Shown: positions 25,021 through 33,642 of the stretch, one piece after another
Layout of the letters: the number at the start of each line of letters is the position of its first letter
Numbering within the stretch: the first letter of the stretch is position 1
Assembly: GCA_013036105.1 (NCBI GenBank)
Contig: JAAXCX010000016.1
Span: 1-39,381, forward strand
Source of the DNA: Vulcanimicrobiota bacterium
GTDB taxonomy: Bacteria > Vulcanimicrobiota > Vulcanimicrobiia > Vulcanimicrobiales > Vulcanimicrobiaceae
Length of the DNA: 39,381 bases
Reading direction: 5' to 3'
The notes under the pieces: generated by a model
What the model saw: the letters and a program-made list of their open reading frames with translations, nothing else
What the model was told of the DNA's origin: nothing
Database searches by the model: none
Translations under genes and position numbers: made by a program

Positions 25021-28000
25021 CGGATAGTGCGGGCCCGCCCGCGCAAGACTCGAATCGCTTGATCGATTAGGGTGTTTGCTTCCGGGTTGGAAAGGTCGCT
25101 CTGAGTCAATATCCGGTTGGCCGCCATTTGCGGCGTCAGCGCGGTAGCCAGATTCCAAACGTAGACGCTGCCATCGACACTCCCCAGCACAACATCTCTC
25201 CCGTCAGGAGTAAAAACCGCGCTCGCAGTTCCGGCCGGAGGCCGGACGGCGCCGAGGAGCTCGCCCGTATCGCGATCCCACAACTCAGCCGATCCGTCCT
25301 TCGAAAGCGTTAGGACGTAGGCGGCATCGCGCGGCGCGAATGCAATCGAAGCTATCTCTCCCCAGCCTGGATGCTCGAGCAGCAATGCGCGCAGTTTGCT
25401 TCCGGACATATCCCAAATCTTGATCGTGGGATCATCGCTATGCGCGAAGCCAAGCCAGCGATCGTCGCCCGAAAAGGCCATCGCGGTAACGTGTCCCTGG
25501 CCCGTGTAGGGCCGCCGGAAGAACCGGTCGCCGTTGATCGGGAAAAAGCTTATCGTGCCGTTGTCTGCGCCGGCTGCGTAGCCATATCGGTGCGAACCAT
25601 GCGCTAACGCCGCGGCCGTAATGCTCGAGCTGGAAAACAAGTTCTTGCCGGTGCTGAGATCAAAGATGCTTAAGGTCGCTGTATCCGCTGCAAAGAACAT
25701 CGCATGTTTGCCGTCGTTTGCGATTTGGATCCGGCGCGGAGCTGTAGCCCAGCTCTTTGGATCTTCCGATACGATCCGCTTGCCATTGAGTGACCAGATG
25801 AACCAGCGGTTGCTCGTGTAGGGCGCTCCGGCCAAAGGATCCGCACCGGTTTGTATAGCGAGAACGCCCCGATTCGGAACAAACGCGGCGTCCGTGAAGC
25901 GTTTGCCGCGCATGGTCGGCCGAATCGTTTGGGTTAGCGACGGGTCGTTACCTGCGACATTCCAAACTCGCAATGCGCCACCACCGACCGTAAGCGCACG
26001 TTGGCCGTCGCCGCTGAACTCAGAAGTGACCACCCAATCCGTACCGGAATGCGGCAAGGTCGCCTCTTCGCTCAGCCCTCCTCCGGCGTTCCATAGTACT
26101 GCGGTACCGTCGCGACTTCCGGTGAGCATTTTCGTACCCGATGGGTTAAATGCGATCGACTCCACGGAGCCGTGGTGAGTAGCGCGCGCGCGCGATAATG
26201 CGATTCCCGGGCGCCAGAGGCTCATTCGACCGTCGTCTCCGGCTGTGGCCAGGAGTGCGCCGTCCGGCGAGAACGAAGCTACGGTCACCGCTGTTTTTTG
26301 GCCAACGCCAAATGAGGCGATCTGCCTGCCGTCGATCGCCCACAACGCTACGGCGCCGTTGTCGTAGGTGGTCGCGATCTGCGTTCCGGCCGGGTTAGCG
26401 ACGGCATCCAAAACGTTTGGTGAACCGAATTGCGCGCCTAACGTCGCCGCAATATTCCCGGTCGTAGCGTCAAGGACGTAGACCTGTGTGGAACTGGATG
26501 CAATCACCCGGTCTCCCGGCGCGAATGAAATCGCCGTGACTTCTGCATGCGAGTCGTTACGCGAAGCTATCACTCTGTGCTGTCGTAAGTCATACAGCGC
26601 CACCGTACCGTCGGCGCCGCCGGTGGCGAGTAACGTGCCGCTTTGATTGACCGCTACATGTAAAAGGTGCGTATTGCTGACGGCGGCTAGGAGCGGGCTC
26701 CGTCCACCCTTCCAATCCCAGATCAAGAGTCTTCCGTCGGCCAGCGCGCCAATCACCGTCCCATCGTCAGGCGTGAACACGACGTCGTTTACGTAAGCGT
26801 CTACCGATCGCGATGCGACGCGTGAACCGGTTGTCGAACGCCAAACGATCACTTTTCCATCGGCTCCGGCTGTCGCCAAGTAGGTACCGCCGTGACTGAA
26901 TGTTACGGCATTGACGCGTCCGGTGTGAGCAGACGCGCCGTTCCCCAATGCAGTTGCGCGGCGGGTGGCGCCGCTGCGGAGGCTGTGCAGCCGGCCTGAG
27001 CCATCTTCCGCTACCGTGACCAGATAGCGGCCGGTGGGATCGAACGCGAGGGCCGTGATGCGATCGTTGGCGTCGTAATCTTGCATCGGCTTTTGAAGCA
27101 GCTGTCCGGTGCCATTCCACAACGTTACGGAACCGTCCGCGCCGGCGGTCGCAATCTCGTTCGTTCCGGGAGCCGGATTGAATTGCACCGCCGTGACCGG
27201 CGCATTGCGGTCTGCTAGAACCGATCCTTGCCGCATGGAGATTTTATCAAGCGCTTGCGGGAGCAAGACACGCAAATCCCGATCGTTCGGGTCGAGGACG
27301 TAGGCGGCGCCCAAATAGAGGGCCGCATCATCGCTCTGGCTGTTAAGTAGCGCGCGCCTTCCGGCTTCGACGAAGGATTTCGCCCGTTCGTTCTGCGCAA
27401 CGCCCGTCTGCTGCATGGCTTGGTGCATACTGCCCAGAGCTTGCTGATTCTTGACTGCGAGCTGCCCGGCTAAATCTTGCAGCTTTGTTTTTTGAGAGTT
27501 CAGCTGTCCTTCTTGTATGAGCAGAAGCCCATTTTTAGTACTGAGCCCGGTTTTTTGGGTCTGTAGGGTGCCGTTTACTTTCGTGAGCCTGCGGGCCAAC
27601 GTGTTCACGTCGTTGATCTTGCTCTTGAGTTGCAGATTTAAACTTGCTTGTTGCCGGTTTAAACTCGCTGCCCAAACCACCGACGCCATTGCGATGAGCG
27701 CGACCAAACTGACAACAACGGCGAAAACGCGGGTGCGACGTGCCAAGCGCTGCGCCGATGCCGCGCGGGTACGCTCTACCTCGGCGTCACGTTTGGCGCG
27801 TTGCTGCTCTTCCTGCTTAAGTTTTTCGTCAGCTAGAGCGGCAAGGCTGTCGCCGAAGAGTTTTTCAACCAGTTCAAATTTTCCGCCGTAGCGTTTCGCC
27901 CACGCCTCCGTGCGGGGGAGCTCGTTCCACCACTCCCATCGATCCTGTACCTGATCGAGCGGAAGTGTAACCTTCTGCGAGGATGACTTCCGTTGAAGGA

Positions 28001-29339
28001 GCGCCAGCAATGCGCTGTACAGCCGGCCATCGTCCTCTTCGGCAAACAGCCAGCCCATCTCGGTTTTTCCGCCGACGAGATTTTCGTGCCGCGGCGCGCT
28101 GATCTTGTACCAGTGACGCAATAAGGCTTCGTGCACGACGTCGACTCGCGTGTCGGGCTGCAACGTGTGGACCGCAGCCGGCGTCGTAACGATGAACGAA
28201 CAATCGTCGGCTCGGAACCGATCCAGAACGACCACGAGATCATCGTGGGACATGCCGGTTTCGGCGGACAGCTGCGAGAACGTGATCGCTCGCCGCGTTG
28301 CGCGTCCCTCTTTGTCGACTTCGCTGAGCGCGCGGAACGTTTGCTCCACCGCCAGCTCAACGCCGGGAATCGACTGCATCACCTGATCGGCGTGTTGTGA
28401 AAGAGCTCCCGCGATGCCGTGGATTTCCTGATAGTCGCTCAACGTGAGGGTGCGCGGTTCGGCGGGCGATCGCTGCCCGGCATGCTCCCATAAACGCGAC
28501 AGGCAGTGCTGCAATACCGGGAGTTGGTCCAACTCGCTTCCGGCGTCGTTCAACAGACGCTCGACTAAGTCTGAGTCGATCTTCGCCCCTGCCTTGTCGA
28601 TAGGTTGCCTGATGACTTCCTCGCGCTGGTCACGCGTTAGCGAGGGCACCAAGAATTGCGAGACGCTCACCGCTTCGGGCAGGCCTTGGAATTGCGCACA
28701 ATCGCCGATAAAGTCCGAGCGCATCGTAATGAGCACGTGCACGGGTCGCGAAGACATGCGGCTGCCCTCTAAGAGCAGCTGGACGAAATTGGCAGCTTTG
28801 TCGCGCCAGCGTGAATCGCTGGCACGGCCGTACTCACCGCCCGGATTGGCGTAGCGAAAGAGTTCTTCGAATTGGTCCACAACGAGCAAGAGCGATTTGC
28901 CCGCGATACCCGGCACTTGATCCAGCGCTTTCGCGAGCCCGTAGCTCGAGCGCTCGAGAGCAAACCCGATCAGCTCTCGTCTGATCTCCGGGTCCACCTG
29001 CGTATCCGCTGACTGCGTCCGCGTTGCCAGAGCGGCAAGCGCATCCGCCAATGCCTCCACCGGCTCGTTTCCGGGACGAAGCGTAAGCGATTCCCATCTG
29101 GGACCGCTGACATCGGCGCTCTCCTGCTCGAGAAGCGGTAAAAGTCCGGCGCGCACGAGTGACGACTTGCCGCTTCCGGAGCTGCCCACGACCGCGACAA
29201 AACGGCTGCGGTCGACCAAACGATAGAGCGCGAGCTGTTGCTGCTCGCGGCCAAAAAAGTACTCGCGATCGGCAAAATCAAACGGCCGCAATCCCGCAAA
29301 GGGACGACGTTCCGAGACGTGCGACTCGGACGCGATCAT
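25017..29339 (-). CDS. nSTAND1 NTPase with one membrane span and about 16 WD40 blades
   Basis: A 1440-residue protein. The N-terminus GLRPFDFADREYFFGRE, Walker A at 52-60 (GSSGSGKSS) and Walker B near 151-160 (LLVVDQFEEL) are typical of the nSTAND1 clade. ITMRSDFIGD (about 204-212) and a winged-helix-like section follow. A basic stretch (RLARRTR) leads into one membrane span at about 537-558, then a coiled-coil-like region (561-650). About 16 WD40 repeats follow (roughly 712-1420, for example LATAGADGKVIVWR), enough for two propellers. Basic residues before the span suggest NTPase inside, WD40 outside. The ATG overlaps the TIR stop (ATGA) and the stop overlaps the RHS-like start (ATGA). STAND proteins act as ligand-triggered switches. 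The ligand is unknown. Confidence 0.93.
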   Translation of the reverse strand: MIASESHVSERRPFAGLRPFDFADREYFFGREQQQLALYRLVDRSRFVAVVGSSGSGKSSLVRAGLLPLLEQESADVSGPRWESLTLRPGNEPVEALADALAALATRTQSADTQVDPEIRRELIGFALERSSYGLAKALDQVPGIAGKSLLLVVDQFEELFRYANPGGEYGRASDSRWRDKAANFVQLLLEGSRMSSRPVHVLITMRSDFIGDCAQFQGLPEAVSVSQFLVPSLTRDQREEVIRQPIDKAGAKIDSDLVERLLNDAGSELDQLPVLQHCLSRLWEHAGQRSPAEPRTLTLSDYQEIHGIAGALSQHADQVMQSIPGVELAVEQTFRALSEVDKEGRATRRAITFSQLSAETGMSHDDLVVVLDRFRADDCSFIVTTPAAVHTLQPDTRVDVVHEALLRHWYKISAPRHENLVGGKTEMGWLFAEEDDGRLYSALLALLQRKSSSQKVTLPLDQVQDRWEWWNELPRTEAWAKRYGGKFELVEKLFGDSLAALADEKLKQEEQQRAKRDAEVERTRAASAQRLARRTRVFAVVVSLVALIAMASVVWAASLNRQQASLNLQLKSKINDVNTLARRLTKVNGTLQTQKTGLSTKNGLLLIQEGQLNSQKTKLQDLAGQLAVKNQQALGSMHQAMQQTGVAQNERAKSFVEAGRRALLNSQSDDAALYLGAAYVLDPNDRDLRVLLPQALDKISMRQGSVLADRNAPVTAVQFNPAPGTNEIATAGADGSVTLWNGTGQLLQKPMQDYDANDRITALAFDPTGRYLVTVAEDGSGRLHSLRSGATRRATALGNGASAHTGRVNAVTFSHGGTYLATAGADGKVIVWRSTTGSRVASRSVDAYVNDVVFTPDDGTVIGALADGRLLIWDWKGGRSPLLAAVSNTHLLHVAVNQSGTLLATGGADGTVALYDLRQHRVIASRNDSHAEVTAISFAPGDRVIASSSTQVYVLDATTGNIAATLGAQFGSPNVLDAVANPAGTQIATTYDNGAVALWAIDGRQIASFGVGQKTAVTVASFSPDGALLATAGDDGRMSLWRPGIALSRARATHHGSVESIAFNPSGTKMLTGSRDGTAVLWNAGGGLSEEATLPHSGTDWVVTSEFSGDGQRALTVGGGALRVWNVAGNDPSLTQTIRPTMRGKRFTDAAFVPNRGVLAIQTGADPLAGAPYTSNRWFIWSLNGKRIVSEDPKSWATAPRRIQIANDGKHAMFFAADTATLSIFDLSTGKNLFSSSSITAAALAHGSHRYGYAAGADNGTISFFPINGDRFFRRPYTGQGHVTAMAFSGDDRWLGFAHSDDPTIKIWDMSGSKLRALLLEHPGWGEIASIAFAPRDAAYVLTLSKDGSAELWDRDTGELLGAVRPPAGTASAVFTPDGRDVVLGSVDGSVYVWNLATALTPQMAANRILTQSDLSNPEANTLIDQAIRVLRGRARTIR

Positions 29340-30862
29340 CGGGCCTCGCCGGCCGCAATTTTGCCGGACGAACCGGCTGCATGAAGCAAGGGTTCGATCA
29401 GGGGTCCGAGCGCCTCGGGGGTCGGCACGTCATACGCGGTCAGATCCAGCACCAGATCCACCGCGCTACGCGGCGGCAGCTCGATCAGCGCTTCCTTGCG
29501 AACACCCGGCGGCGGACCGGCAATCAGGGCACGCCGTGCAAAGTCTTTTTCGCGGCCGAACTCTTTCCAATTCGCCAATTCGCTTGCGCTAGCGCGGGCA
29601 AAGACTTCCGATGCATTCGGACCCCAGCAGACGACGACGCCATCGCATTTTCGCAGCTGCTCGAGGTGCCATGCCGTCAGCGCGGCTTGATCTCCATCGA
29701 AGGAGGGAGTAAGCGCCTCGATCTCCCTGGCCTCGAGCGCTTTGGCCAAACGCATTGCGTAAGGCGTATCTTCAAGCTTGTGATAAATGTACACGCGCGC
29801 ATTAGCCGGGAGTCCGGGAGCGTGCACGGGCCTCGGCGTCGTGTTCTTGAGATGATCGATAAGAAAATCTCGAAATTTGCTCAGCTCGTCGCCGACGATT
29901 TTATCGCGTGGCGACTCCGGCGCAAACCTCTTGCCGATCGCGAGCGGATCCCGCTCCAACGCACCGAAAATTTTAGGCGCCCAGACAATCCGCCGGAATT
30001 TCTCGTCTTTCCCCGCCCGAGCGGCCGCCCGGTCGAGCTGAAGTTTGACCAGGGGCGTGCCGTCATCCGCGGCAAAACGTTCTTTTTCTCCCAGTAAATG
30101 AATCGAGAGCTCCGCGTCGGCCAGGGCACCGTCGACAAACTGCGTGACCGCCGGGCCGTCGTCCGGCAATTCGTCATTGAGCGCGGGCACGACGACCATG
30201 TTGCCGTGTTCCAATTCATCGACCATTCGCCGGTACGGCTCGTCCATGTCCTTCGCGGGCTTGGCTAAATAGATTTTGCGGCCCGACCGCGGAGTGGGTG
30301 GCGGGACGGTGTCATTATCGGGCACCTCGTCCACTTTCGCCTTGCTCCACAGATCGCGCGCGAGTTCTTCGACCCGATCGTAGAACGCTGCATCCTGTTT
30401 TCCGCGCTTAAAGAATTCGCGGTACTGTCCCGCCTTCTCGTCGTCTTTTTCGTAAAACCGGTAGCTGTCCTGACCCTGCAGCAAAAGCGGCCGCGCATCA
30501 TCGTCGATGTGATTCTTGCCGACTACGACAACTCTACTCTTTACACCATGTTCGCCCAGCTGTCGCCACTGTTGTTCGAACAAGGCCAGTTCTTTCAGGC
30601 ACCAGTCCCGGTGGATCCAGTTGTTGGAAAGGACTGCCAGAAAGATTTGCGATTTCGAAATCTTCTCTTTGAGAATGGGATCGAATTGGTCGCTCTTGGC
30701 GATTTCGCGCGAATCGCGAAAAATTTCAGGGGTGGGCGGACCAAACGAAGTAAAATACGCTTCTAAGCCCTTCAAAAGCGTCGTGATGAAGCCTTTGCCG
30801 TCGTCACCGGGCAACGGTTGATCGTCATTACGTGCGTAAGATAAAAAAATTCGCAATGGCAT
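29336..30862 (-). CDS. TIR effector with two additional TIR-like domains
   Basis: A 508-residue protein from the ATG at 30862; a TTG at 30883 is less likely. Domain 1 is a TIR domain (RIFLSYARND, then IFRDSREI, then SNNWIHRDWCLKEL), with E91 at the place of the catalytic glutamate of NAD-cleaving TIRs. Domain 2 (about 195-300; RKIYLAKPAKDMDEPYRRM, then ELSIHLLGEKE, then LVKLQLDRA) and domain 3 (about 355-500; ARVYIYHKLEDTPYAMRLA, then EQLRKCDGVVVCWGP) have the alternating strand-helix pattern of TIR/DUF4062-like folds but no obvious catalytic glutamate. The stop overlaps the NTPase start in an ATGA. Together they suggest a TIR effector controlled by a STAND switch; NAD cleavage is inferred. 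Confidence 0.88.
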   Translation of the reverse strand: MPLRIFLSYARNDDQPLPGDDGKGFITTLLKGLEAYFTSFGPPTPEIFRDSREIAKSDQFDPILKEKISKSQIFLAVLSNNWIHRDWCLKELALFEQQWRQLGEHGVKSRVVVVGKNHIDDDARPLLLQGQDSYRFYEKDDEKAGQYREFFKRGKQDAAFYDRVEELARDLWSKAKVDEVPDNDTVPPPTPRSGRKIYLAKPAKDMDEPYRRMVDELEHGNMVVVPALNDELPDDGPAVTQFVDGALADAELSIHLLGEKERFAADDGTPLVKLQLDRAAARAGKDEKFRRIVWAPKIFGALERDPLAIGKRFAPESPRDKIVGDELSKFRDFLIDHLKNTTPRPVHAPGLPANARVYIYHKLEDTPYAMRLAKALEAREIEALTPSFDGDQAALTAWHLEQLRKCDGVVVCWGPNASEVFARASASELANWKEFGREKDFARRALIAGPPPGVRKEALIELPPRSAVDLVLDLTAYDVPTPEALGPLIEPLLHAAGSSGKIAAGEAR

Positions 30863-31059
30863 AATAAAGCCCTGAGTGGACAAAAGGCTATTTCGGCAGG
30901 GTGCAGGACCCTCCTCGCCGGATTCAGCGCCGATGTTGCCCGGTTAAGGTTCTTTACGAACTTCTAACAGCAAAGCGAGCTATCGCTAACCACCCCGCTC
31001 TGTCGCTTGACACCTCCCCGGAGGGACCGGTACATGAGCCCTTGGCGGCGGCTCTTTCT

Positions 31060-31842
31060 TCATTTCTTTGTCGCGAATTTCTCGTCACCGGGCCAGACTT
31101 GAAACTCCGAATTGTGACGCAGATACCTCACAAGTGTGGAGACGCGCGCTTGATTACTCGGATGATTGGACAGATACGAGAGCCTTGACGTCGGATATTT
31201 CTGCTGTAATTTTCGGAGCATCCAAACCAAACCCCACGGATTGAAGTGTGCGCGATCGCAAATAGTTGCGCCGGCTTTATCCGCATCCGATTCTTGTTTG
31301 CGGCTATAGCGAAGATCCGAGAAAGATCCGACTTTATCGAGGAAGCGCGCATACAAACCATGGTGACGAGCAATCAGCGCCGCTACCTTGTCATTCCACC
31401 TGCGCGTCGTTTGATCGCTATTTATTCCGTCGTAGTGTAGAACGTGCGCCGATTCGTGGCAGAGAACTCCGGCCACTTCCTCGCGGTTGTCGGCAAAATT
31501 CACCATGCCGACGCTGATGTACACGCGCGGTCCGTAATAGCTCTCCGCATCCGGAACGGACTCCGTCTCGACATAGTAACCAAAGGGCGTATTGTGATAG
31601 TCCTTGGTAACGACCGGCTCGAGCATAGCGGCAATAGACGCTACCAGCCTTGCCTGCGGTGCACTGGGTGCGGCTAGAAGCGCCCGCTCCGACTGCAGCT
31701 GCTGAGCATCCAGGGCCGCATAGTTCGGCGAAGCCGTCGGTGCCGGAGCCGGAGAGGAACCGCCCGAAGTGGCCCCCTGGCACCCGGCTAGCAACAGGCC
31801 CGAAGCGGCCAGCATTGAGGCCATTGTCAAACGAAGGTGCAT
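31060..31842 (-). CDS. M48-family metalloprotease, predicted lipoprotein
   Basis: A 260-residue protein from the ATG at 31842; the frame runs further upstream, but this start opens with a lipoprotein signal (LTMASMLAASGLLLAGC). The cysteine would be lipidated. A low-complexity serine/alanine/proline linker (GGSSPAPAPTASPN) leads to the peptidase. Its zinc site is HESAH, and the third ligand is likely the glutamate in KQESDADKAG, as in M48/BepA-like proteases of the cell envelope. The C-terminus (YPTSRLSYLSNHPSNQARV) is typical of the family. It lies 197 bases upstream of the TIR gene on the same strand, so it may be a separate unit. Its 5' end abuts the divergent SLOG gene. Confidence 0.9.
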   Translation of the reverse strand: MHLRLTMASMLAASGLLLAGCQGATSGGSSPAPAPTASPNYAALDAQQLQSERALLAAPSAPQARLVASIAAMLEPVVTKDYHNTPFGYYVETESVPDAESYYGPRVYISVGMVNFADNREEVAGVLCHESAHVLHYDGINSDQTTRRWNDKVAALIARHHGLYARFLDKVGSFSDLRYSRKQESDADKAGATICDRAHFNPWGLVWMLRKLQQKYPTSRLSYLSNHPSNQARVSTLVRYLRHNSEFQVWPGDEKFATKK

Positions 31843-33642
31843 GCCATCCCGATTTCCAGTCCGTCGAAAGCGGTCCTGTGTCGAGGCGTTTTTGTTTATT
31901 GCGTACAATCTACCGTCATCGGCACAGAAACGAAGGCGCGATTCCAAACACTTCCGCTGGTGATCGGGATCACCGGTCATCGCGACCTGCCGAAAACCGA
32001 TGAGCCGCGTCTGCGCGCACGCTTTGGCGAGATTCTCGAGCAACTTCAAACGAAGCATGCCGCGACACCCCTCTTGGTACTGTCAGGGATGGCAGCCGGA
32101 GCGGATATTTTGGCAGCCGAGGAATCATTTGAGCGAGGCATCCCGGTGCTCGCATGTCTGCCGATGCCGGTTGAAGAGTACGAAAAGGATTTTACGCCGG
32201 CCGAACTCAGTCGATTTCGTAAGGCCATTCCGCGCTGCTGGGATTCGATCGTAGTCGGAAGCTCCGACGGTGGCAAACATAGCTACGTTGCTACCGGTAA
32301 CTATATCGCCTACTACAGTGACTTGCTCATCGCGTTCTGGGACGGTGAGCCGGGCCGTGGACCCGGCGGCACGGCCGACATTGTCGCGCTTCGAAAGAGC
32401 GGGTTGCCGGCTGGAGGGAGAGACGCCCTTGTTTCATACGTCCCCGACATCGGACCCGTGTACCAGATCGTTACGCCCCGCGAAGGCCGCCCGCGTCCTG
32501 CAAACTGTTTTGACGTTATTGAAACCTACCCGCAGTACTTCAGCTCCGATAAATCCGGCGAGCAAGATTTTGAGAAAGCGATCACCTATCTCGACCGCTT
32601 CAATCGCGATCTGTCGAAAGAACCGATGCCGCCGAACTCCGACGAATTGGCCGCGCTCAGAGACCGCGCCGATAGGGCTGCAAACAAGCTGCAAAAACGC
32701 AGCTTAGCATCCCTCCGCAGACTCTACCTGATCGCCGGACTCGCGGGGGCAGCGCAAATCATTGTTCCGAGCTCGGGCCTTTGGAAACTCCCCGCGGGGT
32801 CAGGTCTTGAAATAAAACTCGGATTGTTGATCGTTGCGTTTGCGGTCTTTGCGTTGGCTAAACGCAACGATTACGAAAATCGCTATCAAGACTATCGGGC
32901 CATTGCTGAAGGCTTGCGCGTTCAGCACGCCTGGTGTTGCGCGGGGCTCCGCGATCGTCTGGTTGAGGCATCCTATCTTCAGATGCAGCAAAGCGAACTG
33001 CAATGGATCCGGCTCGCGCTTCGCACCGCATATCTTATTTCTGGGGCGCGAGCGCAATGCGCGAGCGATTCCATCGATCACCCTGACTGCCAAGATTGGA
33101 TTACCACCCAGGCACATTACTACGGCAAAGTTGCAGGTCCGAGAGAAGCAAAGCACAATCGCCGCGCGCACCGTGCAATAGTTGTTTTCGCCAGCGTGGG
33201 CGGCGCGTTATCGGCTATTGCAGGCATCCTGTTTGCTTTGGCCCAGCCTCACGGTATCTTGATCCCGTGGCACTCGATCCATTGGAGCATTTACGGCCTG
33301 CCTCCCCGTCCGGGCTTGCCCCCCCGGCCGCCATGGTATTTCCCCTGGCCGCAGGCGACTGTTGTTAAGGACTATCTGCCGTACTGGGCCGCCATGCCGG
33401 CTGCGCTGGGCGGCATGATCGCGCTCCTCATTCAGTTTTACTCTCAGCAGCGAGGGTTTACCGAAAATGCGCGGCGCTACCAGCACATGTACGTGGTATT
33501 TGCCGTTGCCAAGGAGCGCCTCGAGAAAAAGGCCGGCGACCCGATCGCCGTACTGGCCGAACTCGGACACGAGGCGCTTGTCGAGCATGCCGACTGGCTG
33601 ATTCTGCACCGGGAGCGCCCAATAAGCTTCGTACACACGTGA
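31837..33642 (+). CDS. SLOG-domain protein with four membrane spans (SLATT-like)
   Basis: About 600 residues. A SLOG (Rossmann, nucleotide-binding) domain begins LPLVIGITGHRDLPKTDEP, then TPLLVLSGMAAGADILAAEE and GIPVLACLPMPVEEYEKDF. These recall LOG/DprA-type phosphate-binding loops. A charged linker precedes four membrane spans (about 290-307, 325-342, 450-470, 530-550). The last leads into YSQQRGFTENARRYQHMYVV, reminiscent of SLATT pore-forming effectors. The start is uncertain: GTG at 31837 overlaps the divergent protease start, while GTG at 31960 begins inside the first strand. The stop overlaps the trypsin-like start (GTGA), so the two are coupled. SLOG plus SLATT is known from nucleotide-signal immunity; use here is inferred. 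Confidence 0.8.
   Translation: MHAIPISSPSKAVLCRGVFVYCVQSTVIGTETKARFQTLPLVIGITGHRDLPKTDEPRLRARFGEILEQLQTKHAATPLLVLSGMAAGADILAAEESFERGIPVLACLPMPVEEYEKDFTPAELSRFRKAIPRCWDSIVVGSSDGGKHSYVATGNYIAYYSDLLIAFWDGEPGRGPGGTADIVALRKSGLPAGGRDALVSYVPDIGPVYQIVTPREGRPRPANCFDVIETYPQYFSSDKSGEQDFEKAITYLDRFNRDLSKEPMPPNSDELAALRDRADRAANKLQKRSLASLRRLYLIAGLAGAAQIIVPSSGLWKLPAGSGLEIKLGLLIVAFAVFALAKRNDYENRYQDYRAIAEGLRVQHAWCCAGLRDRLVEASYLQMQQSELQWIRLALRTAYLISGARAQCASDSIDHPDCQDWITTQAHYYGKVAGPREAKHNRRAHRAIVVFASVGGALSAIAGILFALAQPHGILIPWHSIHWSIYGLPPRPGLPPRPPWYFPWPQATVVKDYLPYWAAMPAALGGMIALLIQFYSQQRGFTENARRYQHMYVVFAVAKERLEKKAGDPIAVLAELGHEALVEHADWLILHRERPISFVHT

Noticed and set aside
31007-31036. TTGACA-like promoter on the plus strand
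   Set aside because: The -35 match is exact, but the -10 is poor (TACATG) and the nearest plus-strand gene starts 800 bases away across the minus-strand M48 gene.
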